In this document: one piece after another, positions 7,637 through 18,805 of the stretch
How positions within the stretch are numbered: the stretch's first letter is position 1
How the letters are laid out: the number at the start of each line of letters is the position of its first letter
Assembly (NCBI GenBank): GCA_003278845.1
Contig: QCCX01000001.1
Location: 1 to 64,000 of the forward strand
DNA length: 64,000 bases
Direction: 5' to 3'
DNA from: Prochlorococcus sp. AG-347-O22
GTDB taxonomy: Bacteria > Cyanobacteriota > Cyanobacteriia > PCC-6307 > Cyanobiaceae
Notes under the pieces: model-generated
The model's database searches: none
What the model saw: only the letters and a program-made list of their open reading frames with translations
Told to the model about the DNA's origin: nothing
Position numbers and translations under genes: made by a program

Positions 7637-7903
7637 TTTTTACTATTATGCAACAGCTGCATCCATCTATCTTAATTTCAAAGTATCCTTATGAATGGAT
7701 TGATTTTTTTTATCTAATTTGTGGGAATTATAAGTTTAATAAATGAATAAAAGTATCATAAGTAACTTATTGATCCCTTTTTTTAGTGTCTTAAGACTTT
7801 TATTGCTTAAAAACCTCTTAAAATAGTTAATTTGTTGAAATTAACATTGACAAGATATATTTAGTAATCCTTCCTATAAAAAGAATAATGAATTGATCGC
7901 AAA
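7637..7903. other. Gap without a convincing gene
   Basis: This AT-rich stretch separates the divergent genes at 7603 (minus) and 7904 (plus). It holds only a 27-codon frame at 7743-7826 with no recognisable features. I see no RNA gene or repeat apart from the palindrome just before it. Confidence 0.5.
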
Positions 7904-8212
7904 ATGCTTCTTAGTAATTCAAAAAGACTAAAAATCCAAGGAATAATTAAAAGAATTGCTCAAGATAAATCAATTACATTAGAAGAAAGAATATATGTCG
8001 AGAAATTTGCACACCATAACTCTACAATTTCTCTTTGGTTGAAAAAAGCTAACAGTTTTAGAAGGAATGGTACGAAAAATGATGGGGGGATTGATAACCT
8101 CTTACAATCATTTGGGATAGATGGACTAGATAAAGAAAATCATTTCAACCCTAATGAAGATGACATATCGGATTGGTTTGGCGGTGCTCCAGGTTGGCTA
8201 AGGAGAAGCTAG
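7904..8212 (+). CDS. Conserved hypothetical protein
   Basis: The 102-residue soluble protein has a helical, basic N-terminal part (SKRLKIQGIIKRIAQDKSIT, then LEERIYVEKFAHHNSTI), a linker, and the C-terminal motif DISDWFGGAPGWLRRS. Its composition and helix pattern are convincing for a real cyanobacterial gene. No domain is recognised. The N-terminal helices resemble small helical regulators, but that is not evidence of function. Confidence 0.7.
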   Translation: MLLSNSKRLKIQGIIKRIAQDKSITLEERIYVEKFAHHNSTISLWLKKANSFRRNGTKNDGGIDNLLQSFGIDGLDKENHFNPNEDDISDWFGGAPGWLRRS

Positions 8213-8485
8213 ATCCATTAATTATTCAATTTACCCAGGCTATCTTACACAAATATAAACTCATAAAAGATATAAATACCCAAAAAACCCATGGTATAAA
8301 TTTAATCGGAACTAAATATTTTTTTGAAAAGGTTTTCATATTTATTTTTCTTTTAGATTATTTCTTCCTTACAGTTTTTGAAAATAGGTTTAATTGCTCT
8401 ATTTATAAATTAAACAATATTCGAAACCTCAAAGATATTAAATCACTTTAAGTAGATAAAGTTAATTAGCCTTAATCTTCACAAT

Positions 8486-8626
8486 CTAAGCAACTTTATT
8501 TTCAATGTTCTTTGAAAAATTTACTATTTTTGCCTCATCATGGTCTGAATCATTCCAAAATTTTATAAGTCTTTCTAATTCATCAATCCTTTTTTTTGCA
8601 TTTGCAATTTTTTCAGTAGTTGTCAT
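8486..8626 (-). CDS. 46-residue helical micro-protein
   Basis: ATG 8626 opens a 46-codon frame. It encodes a charged amphipathic helix (EKIANAKKRIDELERLIKFW) followed by NDSDHDEAKIVNF. The heptad-like Ile/Leu spacing suggests a coiled coil. It is too hydrophilic to be membrane-bound. The DNA between 8213 and 8485 shows no other supported gene. No family is recognised. Confidence 0.5.
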   Translation of the reverse strand: MTTTEKIANAKKRIDELERLIKFWNDSDHDEAKIVNFSKNIENKVA

Positions 8627-8781
8627 ATAAAATTTTTATCTATCCAATTAATGCATGAAAAAAAAATATTTCAATGGAAGTAACAATTTTTAGACTATAA
8701 ATATTAATTTTTGGTTAATTACTTCAATACATAATGGTCCTCGAGCGGCTGAGTAATTATACTTAAAGAAAAACTAAATCC

Positions 8782-9291
8782 ATGAAGAAATTAAATTCTT
8801 TGATTTTGAACAGCACAGTTAACTTCTTAGACTTCATATACTCTGGTAGATCTTTACAAAGATTTTGGGTTTTAGAAGTTATAGCTAGATCACCTTATTT
8901 TGCATTTCTTTCAGTTCTTCATTTTAAAGAATCTCTAGGAATTAAAAATGAGAAAACAATGATTTTAATGAAAGAACATTTTTATCAAGCTATTAACGAA
9001 ACTGAGCATCTTAAAGAAATGGAGAAAAGAGGAGGTGATAGGTTCTGGATTGATAGATTTTTTGCGAGACACCTTGTTCTTGTCTATTACTGGATCATGG
9101 TTTTTTATTATTTCCTCTCTCCAGCTAATGCTTATGATGTAAACATAAAAATCGAAGAACATGCATTTGAAACTTATTCCAAATATTTAATAGATAATCC
9201 AAATGATCAAAAAATAAAAGAAATTGCTCAAGATGAATTAAATCATGTCCAGGAACTTAACGAAGCTTTGTCAATGCTTACAACAGTTTAG
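8782..9291 (+). CDS. ptox: Plastoquinol terminal oxidase (PTOX), alternative-oxidase family
   Basis: The 169-residue protein carries all motifs of the di-iron alternative-oxidase family: LEVIARSPYFAFLSVLHF, NETEHLKEM, RRGGD-like RGGDRFWIDRFF, IEEHAFETY and DELNH. By alignment with plant PTOX the iron ligands are E32, E73, H76, E125, E152 and H155, and all are present. PTOX passes electrons from plastoquinol to O2 at the thylakoid, relieving over-reduction. The spacing between E125 and E152 is much shorter than in plant PTOX. It ends overlapping by four bases the convergent NDH-like gene. Confidence 0.93.
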   Translation: MKKLNSLILNSTVNFLDFIYSGRSLQRFWVLEVIARSPYFAFLSVLHFKESLGIKNEKTMILMKEHFYQAINETEHLKEMEKRGGDRFWIDRFFARHLVLVYYWIMVFYYFLSPANAYDVNIKIEEHAFETYSKYLIDNPNDQKIKEIAQDELNHVQELNEALSMLTTV

Positions 9292-9722
9292 ATTAGTGCT
9301 GAGAAATCTATCAGCAATATTGAGAGTATCACCGAAGAAGAAATTAATCCTAGACTAATCATTAATGAGACATAACCTTTTTTTCTAGGCAATTTATAAA
9401 AAGATATTCCAATAATTAGTATCATTATTAATGAGAAAAAAATAATAATTTTTTCATTTACTAAATTGAGATGTATAACTAAATTTTTTTCTTCAAAAAA
9501 TTTGAGAAATTCAGATAAAACTAATTCTTCTTCTATTTTCTTAAAATAGTCAAATGAGCTTATAAAAGCAGAACTTAATAAAGATAATGCAACCAGTGCA
9601 GTAACTGGTTTTGTTAACCTGTTAAGTGTTCTGTTAAAACTTGCCAATAAGATAAGAATAAATAAAGAGGTTACTAAAGGTATTAAAGGTATAAGAGTTG
9701 TTGAATTTATGAAATTTCCCAC
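9288..9722 (-). CDS. Membrane protein resembling the N-terminal part of an NDH-1 proton-pumping subunit
   Basis: The 144-residue protein has four likely membrane spans (about residues 8-30, 40-57, 88-106 and 113-135). The start TTLIPLIPLVTSLFILILL and NRLTKPVTALVAL recalls the first helices of NdhF/NuoL-type antiporter-like subunits, but the catalytic middle of that family is absent. It could be a truncated relative or an unrelated membrane protein. It is convergent with PTOX, with the two stops overlapping. Membrane nature is sure; homology is tentative. Confidence 0.55.
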   Translation of the reverse strand: MGNFINSTTLIPLIPLVTSLFILILLASFNRTLNRLTKPVTALVALSLLSSAFISSFDYFKKIEEELVLSEFLKFFEEKNLVIHLNLVNEKIIIFFSLIMILIIGISFYKLPRKKGYVSLMISLGLISSSVILSILLIDFSALI

Positions 9723-9869
9723 GGAAATAATATGTAACTAACTTAGAATTTTATATTATTTCGACGCGTTATTTTATTAAATAAGATTTTTTAAAATCTA
9801 AAATGTAATTAGTACCTATTGCATTCTGTGTAAATTGATACCAAAATTAAATTAGTATTGAAAAATAAA

Positions 9870-9971
9870 ATGTTAGCCATTTCTGAAATTATTATTGCGA
9901 GTGCTATCTTCCTAGGAATTGTATATTGGGAAGTTAAATTCCTATATACCAAAACTACTGTAGCGAAATAA
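9870..9971 (+). CDS. 33-residue single-span membrane micro-protein
   Basis: ATG 9870 opens a 33-codon frame with one hydrophobic span (ISEIIIASAIFLGIVYW) followed by EVKFLYTKTTVAK. The short size, acidic N-side and basic C-terminus resemble small subunits of photosynthetic complexes. It matches none I can name. It is one of four micro-frames within 720 bases. Confidence 0.45.
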   Translation: MLAISEIIIASAIFLGIVYWEVKFLYTKTTVAK

Positions 9972-10087
9972 ATTCACTCGAAGCGGGAAAATTAAAAACG
10001 TAGAAAATTTAAATAAAATTTAAGAATTTAATTTAACAAAAAAAGCTCTAAATATGAGAGAATAAACACACATTTCAAATCTCTCTA

Positions 10088-10225
10088 ATGAGCGAAGTCC
10101 AAAATTCTAATACTAACTCAACTCAGCAACAACAACAGCAACAGCAACAATCCTATTCAGACAGCAAAATTAATTCTGCTGAGAGCGAGAGACTTTATCT
10201 TGAGATGAAAGAAGCCTGGCTTTAA
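10088..10225 (+). CDS. 45-residue Gln-rich micro-protein
   Basis: ATG 10088 opens a 45-codon frame. It has a polar start, a run of nine glutamines (mixed CAG/CAA codons), then SYSDSKINSAESERLYLEM and KEAWL. The mixed codons argue against simple replication slippage alone and for selection on the protein. The acidic amphipathic C-terminal helix is well formed. The putative ribosome binding site is weak. No family is recognised. Confidence 0.55.
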   Translation: MSEVQNSNTNSTQQQQQQQQQSYSDSKINSAESERLYLEMKEAWL

Positions 10226-10343
10226 ATTTAATTCGTGTTTGAAATAATATTTCTATATTTTTTAAATATTTTTTTATTTTGAAGTAATCAATACTTTTTT
10301 ATTTTTTATACCCTTTAAATTTTGTTTAACCGCAAGATTAATT

Positions 10344-10475
10344 GTGAGAAAACTAAAGCAGTTAGAAAAAATTAACGGAAGACTCGCAATGGGAGGGTTG
10401 ATCTATTTAGTTTTTACAAAATTAGTTTCCAACCGTGCCGACATATTAGACCAGCTTAAATCTTATTTAATTTAA
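10344..10475 (+). CDS. Minimal Hli-like (high-light-inducible) chlorophyll-binding protein
   Basis: A GTG at 10344 opens a 43-codon frame with the core LEKINGRLAMGGLIYLVF. This matches the Hli/CAB helix signature E-x-x-N-G-R-x-A-M-x-G, where Glu and Asn/Arg ligate and brace chlorophyll. Known Hli proteins bind chlorophyll and carotenoid and protect photosystems under stress. The polar tail is short (LVSNRADILDQLKSYLI). It is smaller than most Hli proteins. The start codon is inferred; the motif is seen directly. Confidence 0.65.
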   Translation: MRKLKQLEKINGRLAMGGLIYLVFTKLVSNRADILDQLKSYLI

Positions 10476-10492
10476 GAAATGAATTGGAAATA

Positions 10493-10585
10493 TCATCCAG
10501 GAATATTTCTTTCTATATAAGCGTCAGTTAAAGCTAGAATTAACCCCAATAATGTTGAAAATATAGCAATTTCAGTTGATTCCAT
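10493..10585 (-). CDS. 30-residue membrane micro-protein (tentative)
   Basis: ATG 10585 on the minus strand opens a 30-codon frame, MESTEIAIFSTLLGLILALT followed by DAYIERNIPG. It contains one hydrophobic span with an acidic start. Its length and layout are like PetN/PsaM-class peptides, but it is neither. It is convergent with the Hli-like gene. A chance frame cannot be ruled out. Confidence 0.4.
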   Translation of the reverse strand: MESTEIAIFSTLLGLILALTDAYIERNIPG

Positions 10586-10681
10586 TTTATTTTTTAATTA
10601 CTCCTAGTTTGCTAAATAATTCAAAGCTCGGCAACAAAACTAATAACTTACTATAGTACGTATATACTACAGTTATTTATT

Positions 10682-10931
10682 GTGAGCTCAGCAACTCCTG
10701 AGTTTCTTTTCGTTAGGCCTGGTGATTATGTCGCAATTAAAAAAAGAAAATTGCGAAAATACTAATGAAAAGAATAAAAATTATTGGATCGGTCAAGTTA
10801 TCGACTGTATTGGAGGAGCTAGAAATCCAAATTCATGGACCTTGTTTCAAGTTGCCAATATTGATAATGGAGAGATTACTATAATCAACGCAGATATTGT
10901 AGAAAAAATTTTGAAACCCTCTGAAAGTTAA
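10682..10931 (+). pseudogene. DUF3104-like gene split by a +1 frame change in an A7 run
   Basis: Two overlapping frames together read as one 82-residue protein. A GTG at 10682 starts MSSATPEFLFVRPGDYVAIK. After the A7 run at 10739-10745 the next frame continues with YWIGQVIDCIGGARNPNSW and LFQVANIDNGEITIINAD. Both halves fit the picocyanobacterial DUF3104 family as I recall it. Removing one A joins them exactly. It may be a recent frameshift, a sequencing error, or a gene read by slippage. The downstream part alone could also start at ATG 10728 (67 residues). Confidence 0.7.
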
Positions 10932-11003
10932 GCTTATGGATAATCAAACCAACTTCCTTTAGTATTACAAAAACAAAAGGTAAAATGCTCGCTTTAAAGG
11001 GAA

Positions 11004-11894
11004 TTACCCCAGTTCCAAACAGGCAAGTCCGTATACTTGATTCATTGGGCAGGGAGGTTGAATGCCTTTATACATTCTGTAAGTTTTTGATATTTCCTTA
11101 AATCCCAAACTTGATAAAAGATAATTTGCATATGGATTGAGATTAGAGCAATCCAATAAGATTTGGGCATCTAAATCACCAACTAACTCCCTTATTAACA
11201 ACTCAGCAAGTGGTGGAGTATCCGCTAAAAGAGGTCCGATTCTCCAGCCTTGCTCATTATCCTCCAATACACAAGGTCTGATTCTGCCAAATCCATGACA
11301 CATCCCATTGTTATCGACAATTGCACTGACATTACCATGAGAATTTTTCAACCAGTCATTTAGAAAATGTGGTCTGGGACTAGGTTCTCTTTGATCATCA
11401 TAAATTAAGACCGCTTCAGAGGAAATTTTATTACCCGGGACAACTTTAAAAGAATGAACTTGATCTTTATAGAAATTTCTCAATGGCAAATCTTGAGACC
11501 CATTTAATTTCCATCGATTTGTGATAGAAGATTTTCTAAACCCCCACTTTGCGTAATCATTCAATCTATCTGGGGCGGCCTCAAGACCAATACAATCAAC
11601 ATTCTTCAAATATTCGAGGGCATGTTTCCATAATCTCACTCCATATCCATTATTTCGGAATTCTTTTTTAACGATAAATAAACCGATAAAACCATACGAG
11701 GAATTATATTTTATACACGCAATAGAACCTATAGGATTATTGTCGAGACAAGCTACCCATACTCCTTGTTTATCTGTATTTCTATAAATTGATACGTCAT
11801 CCATTCCAGGAGAAAATCCCTCTAACCTTGCCCAGTTTGTGACTTCTGGTATTTCATTTATAGATATCAATCTAATTGAAAATTTTTCCCTCAT
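11004..11894 (-). CDS. GNAT-family N-acetyltransferase with a second C-terminal acetyltransferase-like domain
   Basis: The 296-residue protein has an N-terminal GNAT domain. GFIGLFIVKKEFRNNGYGVR contains the acetyl-CoA-binding R-N-x-G-Y-G loop, and LEAAPDRLNDYAKWGFRKSS follows. The C-terminal half (about residues 160-290) contains GFGRIRPCVLEDNEQGWRIG and YLLSSLGFKE, like the second GNAT-type domain of YitH-like proteins. The substrate is unknown. The gene stands alone on the minus strand. The assignment to the superfamily is firm. Confidence 0.85.
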   Translation of the reverse strand: MREKFSIRLISINEIPEVTNWARLEGFSPGMDDVSIYRNTDKQGVWVACLDNNPIGSIACIKYNSSYGFIGLFIVKKEFRNNGYGVRLWKHALEYLKNVDCIGLEAAPDRLNDYAKWGFRKSSITNRWKLNGSQDLPLRNFYKDQVHSFKVVPGNKISSEAVLIYDDQREPSPRPHFLNDWLKNSHGNVSAIVDNNGMCHGFGRIRPCVLEDNEQGWRIGPLLADTPPLAELLIRELVGDLDAQILLDCSNLNPYANYLLSSLGFKEISKTYRMYKGIQPPCPMNQVYGLACLELG

Positions 11895-12050
11895 AAAATC
11901 ATACTAACCAAGAAATTTTTGAATTTTTAAAGGCAATATTAATAAATTTGATTATTTCTCATAAATCATTCACTTTGATTTAACTGCCTAAAAACCTTAG
12001 TTATTTACAATTTATCCTCTGATATATTTAATACTATTCAAAGGTATAAA

Positions 12051-13442
12051 ATGAAAATTTCTGATAAATTTCATTTAGAAGACATTAATAAATTAAAAAA
12101 TACAGTTCTCACTGGTAAAACTGAAGATATAAAATGGCGGATCCAACATATCAATATAGTTTCTAAACTTTTGGATGAAAATAAAAAAGAGATAATAAAA
12201 TCACTTTTTGTTGATCTAGGTAAATCTGAAATTGAAGGACTTTCAGAAATCCTTTTAGTGAAAGAAGAAATTTCGCTTATAAAGAAGAAACTCAATTCTT
12301 GGATGCGACCCAAAAAGATTAATACCCCATTTTATCTTTTTCCATCATCCTCCAAAGTTATTTATGAACCTCTTGGGTGTGTCTTAATTCTTGGTCCTTA
12401 TAATTATCCATTACTTTATATTTTAAAGCCATTGGTAAATATTTTCTCAGCAGGAAATACTGCAGTTATAAAGCCATCAGAGAAATGTCCTGCGACTTCA
12501 AAACTTATTAAAAAGCTTACTTCCAAATATTTCCGTAAAGATGTCCTAATGACAGTAGAGGGGGATAATAAACTATCCATAAAATTAATTGAAAAAAATT
12601 TTGACCACATTTTTTTTACAGGAAGTACTGAAACTGGAAAATCTATAATGAAATTAGCTTCAAAAAACTTAACTCCATTAACTCTTGAGTTAAGCGGAAC
12701 AAATCCTGTAATTGTTTTCAAGAATGCAAATTTAGAAGTAGCTGCAAAAAGAATTGTTTGGGGTAAATTTTTTAATTCTGGTCAATCCTGCATGGCTCCG
12801 AATCATATCTTTGTAGATAAAGAAATTGAAAATATTTTTATAGAAAAATTAAAGAAAAACATAGTAAGTTTTTACGGAGATAACCCAATTATTTCCGAAA
12901 ACCTATCAAAATTGGAAAAAAAACAATTTACATCAACTGTAGAAATTCTCAAACAATATGAAAAAGAAAAAAGAATTTTATTTGGGGGGACTTTTAGTAA
13001 AAAAAAGTTTAAAGTATCTCCTACAATTTTGAGAACTAAATTAAATGAAAAAGATATTTTGCAGAAAGAATTATTCAGTTCACTACTTCCTGTAGTTGGA
13101 ATTAATGATAAGGAATCAGCTTTAAAACAGATTAGTCAAACATCAAAACCCTTAGCAATCTACTTATTTGGAGGCAATAAAAAAATCCATAATCATATTT
13201 CAAAAGTAACCAGCTCTGGAACAATTTGTATAAATGATGTGATGTTGCCAGTCCTTATTCCAAATTTACCGTTTGGAGGCGTTGGGCAAAGTGGTATTGG
13301 TAAATTTCATGGAGAAGAAGGTTTTCGAAATTTTTCAAATCAAAAATCTATTACTTTTAAAGGTTTTTTATTTGATTCAAATCTGCGGTATCCCCCCTAT
13401 GAAAGAGTAAAGAAATTTTTAAAGTTTATTTTTCAGGTTTAA
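12051..13442 (+). CDS. Aldehyde dehydrogenase, class 3 / fatty-aldehyde-like
   Basis: The 463-residue NAD(P)-dependent enzyme oxidises aldehydes to carboxylic acids. The general base Glu213 lies in LTLELSGTNPVIV and the catalytic Cys247 in FNSGQSCMAPNHI. The cofactor loop FTGSTETGKS and the GPYNYPLL segment are intact. The short length and the missing N-terminal extension fit ALDH3-type enzymes acting on medium or long-chain aldehydes. The usual E-L-G-G-K reads E-L-S-G-T here, common in the ALDH3 branch. In cyanobacteria such enzymes are linked to fatty-aldehyde and apocarotenoid turnover. Confidence 0.92.
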   Translation: MKISDKFHLEDINKLKNTVLTGKTEDIKWRIQHINIVSKLLDENKKEIIKSLFVDLGKSEIEGLSEILLVKEEISLIKKKLNSWMRPKKINTPFYLFPSSSKVIYEPLGCVLILGPYNYPLLYILKPLVNIFSAGNTAVIKPSEKCPATSKLIKKLTSKYFRKDVLMTVEGDNKLSIKLIEKNFDHIFFTGSTETGKSIMKLASKNLTPLTLELSGTNPVIVFKNANLEVAAKRIVWGKFFNSGQSCMAPNHIFVDKEIENIFIEKLKKNIVSFYGDNPIISENLSKLEKKQFTSTVEILKQYEKEKRILFGGTFSKKKFKVSPTILRTKLNEKDILQKELFSSLLPVVGINDKESALKQISQTSKPLAIYLFGGNKKIHNHISKVTSSGTICINDVMLPVLIPNLPFGGVGQSGIGKFHGEEGFRNFSNQKSITFKGFLFDSNLRYPPYERVKKFLKFIFQV

Positions 13443-13514
13443 ATTACTTAAATTGTTTTCAAAAACCTAGCGATTTTAAATTTAAAGATTATCTTTAAAT
13501 AAATAGTGAGTTTT

Positions 13515-14276
13515 ATGAAATTTGCATTTTTAGTAATTGCCTTATTTATTAATTTTTTTAATCACTCATTGACAAAATCAGAAGAAAAAATATTTTCATC
13601 AAAAAATAAAATTGAGAATATTGCTAGAAAAGAATCAATTACTGAAGAAAAAACTGAAATAAAAAAAATTCATATTGTAAAAAGTGGAGATACAATATCA
13701 AGTATTTCAAAATTCTATTCAATTAAAAAAGATTTAATTATTAAATTGAATAACTTAAAAGATGAAAATTATATCTTTGTTGGCCAAAATCTTATTATCT
13801 CCGAATCTTCTGAAAATCTTACAAAACAATCAGATTTAATAAATTCTTATCATATTGTTCAAACTGGTGAAAATCTTACTGACATATCGAACAAATATAA
13901 TTTAAAAGTAAAAGAACTGATAGAGATTAATAATCTCAATAATCCTGATTCAATAAAAATTGGTCAAAAACTCATATTAAAAAAAAAGAACACAATTAAT
14001 TCAGAAAAATCTGAAACAACTGAAAATAAAAAAAATAATGAATTAATTGAGTTAGATAAAAAAATATATGGTCCTTTAATTATCCAAAGTAAATCATATA
14101 AAGATATTAAAGGTAGAAAAGTCTTAAACGTTCTAAATCAAGAAAATAAAAAACTGATTATTTCAATCAATTGTGAAACAAATGAATTAGATGTAAGAAT
14201 ACCTGGCAGGAAATGGATGGGAAGTAAGCCTGTTAAAGAAGATTTCGAAAATAATTTAATAAATGATTTTTGTTAA
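13515..14276 (+). CDS. Exported LysM-domain protein with two LysM repeats
   Basis: The 253-residue protein starts with a signal peptide (about residues 1-20). Two LysM repeats follow a charged linker: IHIVKSGDTISSISKFYSI with FVGQNLII, then YHIVQTGENLTDISNKYNL with IKIGQKLIL. LysM modules bind peptidoglycan, so it should sit in the cell wall. The C-terminal 90 residues lack a recognised peptidase or hydrolase domain. ATG 13515 gives a proper signal peptide; a GTG at 13506 adds three residues. Confidence 0.85.
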   Translation: MKFAFLVIALFINFFNHSLTKSEEKIFSSKNKIENIARKESITEEKTEIKKIHIVKSGDTISSISKFYSIKKDLIIKLNNLKDENYIFVGQNLIISESSENLTKQSDLINSYHIVQTGENLTDISNKYNLKVKELIEINNLNNPDSIKIGQKLILKKKNTINSEKSETTENKKNNELIELDKKIYGPLIIQSKSYKDIKGRKVLNVLNQENKKLIISINCETNELDVRIPGRKWMGSKPVKEDFENNLINDFC

Positions 14277-14355
14277 AACTTTAATTAATATGTGTGAATA
14301 ATTTGTCTAAGAATATTAATGATGAGTTATTCTACAAAAAGTTAAATTAATAGTA

Positions 14356-14565
14356 ATGGCTATTTCAAGAGGAGATCTCGTAAGAGTAAAAAGACCAGAA
14401 TCATATTGGTATAATGAAATCGGTAAAGTTGCTTCAGTTGATACCTCAGGCATTAAATATAACTGTGTAGTCAGATTCGATAAAGTAAATTACGCTGGGA
14501 TAAGCGGAACTGATGGTGGAGCAAATACAAATAATTTCGCTGAAAATGAATTAGAGAAAGCTTAA
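14356..14565 (+). CDS. psaE: Photosystem I reaction-centre subunit IV (PsaE)
   Basis: The 69-residue SH3-like protein matches PsaE throughout: [20 protein letters not shown] near the start, then [11 protein letters not shown] and [11 protein letters not shown]. It sits on the stromal face of PSI, helps dock ferredoxin and flavodoxin, and supports cyclic electron flow. Its length is typical. mutM follows after four bases, which suggests one transcript. Confidence 0.97.
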   Translation: MAISRGDLVRVKRPESYWYNEIGKVASVDTSGIKYNCVVRFDKVNYAGISGTDGGANTNNFAENELEKA

Positions 14566-14569
14566 ATAA

Positions 14570-15448
14570 TTGCCTGAATTACCAGAAGTAGAGACTGTTC
14601 GTAAAGGTTTAGAGCAAAAACTTAATAACTTTATTATTAAAAAAGTAGAAGTCTGTAGGGATTCAACTGTTGCATTCCCAATAAACAAAGAAGAATTCAT
14701 TGAAGGACTTCTGAACTCACTTATTTATAAATGGGATAGAAGAGGAAAATATTTAATAGCTCAATTAAAAGAAGTTAAAAATGAGAATGCCCAATTTCTT
14801 GTAGAAAATTCAAAAAATAACGGATTTCTTGTAGTTCATCTAAGAATGACTGGATATTTTAAATTTATTGAAAACCCAAGTCATCCTTGTAAACATACAA
14901 GAATAAGATTTTTCGATAAAAATAATAATGAGCTTAGGTACATTGACGTAAGAAGTTTTGGCCAAATGTGGTGGATTAATAAAGACCTATCGCTTAACAA
15001 AATAATAAAAGGATTAGGTTCATTAGGACCAGAACCATTTTCTAAAGACTTTGACGCAAATTACCTTAAGAAAGTTATTTCAAAAAGAACAAAATCTATA
15101 AAGGCTATTTTATTAGATCAAACAGTGGTGGCAGGTATAGGTAATATTTATGCTGATGAAAGTTTATACTCTGCTGGCATCTCCCCTTTTAGGGAAGCTC
15201 GAACAGTAAAAAAGAATGAGTTAATAAAGCTTAAAGAATCAATTGTAACTGTATTAAAAAAAAGTATAGGTTCTGGGGGTACTACATTTAGTGATTTTAG
15301 GGACTTGGAAGGAGAAAATGGAAATTTTGGTTTACAGACAAATGTCTATAGGAGAACTGGAAAAGAATGTCGTAAATGTGGAAATTTAATTAAAAGACAA
15401 AAAATTACTGGAAGAAGTACCCATTGGTGTCCTAAATGCCAAAAATAA
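14570..15448 (+). CDS. mutM: Formamidopyrimidine-DNA glycosylase (Fpg/MutM)
   Basis: The 292-residue base-excision repair enzyme removes 8-oxoguanine and formamidopyrimidines. It begins with [14 protein letters not shown], whose Pro2 and Glu3 are catalytic, and it ends with a zinc finger ([20 protein letters not shown] then CPKC). The helix-two-turn-helix segment [18 protein letters not shown] is intact. Translation starts at TTG 14570, forced by the PELPEVE motif. It is placed directly after psaE. Oxidative DNA damage from photosynthesis fits its presence. Confidence 0.97.
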   Translation: MPELPEVETVRKGLEQKLNNFIIKKVEVCRDSTVAFPINKEEFIEGLLNSLIYKWDRRGKYLIAQLKEVKNENAQFLVENSKNNGFLVVHLRMTGYFKFIENPSHPCKHTRIRFFDKNNNELRYIDVRSFGQMWWINKDLSLNKIIKGLGSLGPEPFSKDFDANYLKKVISKRTKSIKAILLDQTVVAGIGNIYADESLYSAGISPFREARTVKKNELIKLKESIVTVLKKSIGSGGTTFSDFRDLEGENGNFGLQTNVYRRTGKECRKCGNLIKRQKITGRSTHWCPKCQK

Positions 15449-15484
15449 AAAAGGGCTTATTCAATAAGAATAAACCCTTTTAAA
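15447..15484. terminator. Bidirectional terminator between mutM and the 5S rRNA gene
   Basis: AAAAGGGCTTATTC pairs with AGAATAAACCCTTTT around a short loop, with A runs on one side and T runs on the other. It lies between the convergent ends of mutM and the rRNA operon and can stop transcripts from both sides. Confidence 0.75.
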
Positions 15485-15490
15485 TATTTT

Positions 15491-15609
15491 TACCTGGCAT
15501 CGAGCTATTTTCTCAAGGGGCTACCCCCTAAATATTTTCGCCGCTGATGCGTTTCACAACCGAGTTCGAGATGGATCGGAGTGGTTCCACATCGCCATGA
15601 ACACCAGGA
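15491..15609 (-). rRNA. rrf: 5S ribosomal RNA
   Basis: The minus strand reads TCCTGGTGTTCATGGCGATG at its 5' end and closes with GATGCCAGGTA at its 3' end. The ends pair (CCTGG with CCAGG) as in 5S rRNA, and the internal loop with CCGATCC and GAACTC is present. It is the last gene of the rRNA operon. Ends are good to a base or two. Confidence 0.93.
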
Positions 15610-15673
15610 TAGGTTGAACCTTGAGAACTGCATAGAAAATTATATAAATTAAAAACAATAAATTAAGTTTATT

Positions 15674-18548
<2,875 letters not shown>

Positions 18549-18805
18549 AATAACTTCAAAAATTGAAGCATCAGCTTAATAGAATTGTTATTAATGCATT
18601 CGCACAAATAATAAATCTGCATCATTAAAGATGCTTATTGTCTTTAAAAATAATCTATGCAGTTGTCAAGGTTCTCTGAAAACAATGAAATTAATTCAAT
18701 GAGTCCAGCATCTTAATGATTTCATTAGGAAGCTAGATTCTTTCAGGGTTTGATCACAACTCAAAACATTTCCTTTCTACCGGTTATGGAAGAGGTGGTA
18801 ATCAG

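Noticed and set aside
7743-7826. 27-codon frame with a hydrophobic span
   Set aside because: Too short and without a binding site; chance frames of this kind are frequent in AT-rich spacer.
8173-8451. Open frame of 92 codons after the gene at 7904
   Set aside because: It overlaps the end of a better gene, starts without a binding site and has a random Phe/Ile/Lys-rich composition typical of AT-rich spacer.
8735-8760. tRNA-like phrase (ggtcctcgagcggctgag) before PTOX
   Set aside because: It cannot be folded into a cloverleaf with acceptor and anticodon stems; only a short D-arm-like phrase is present.
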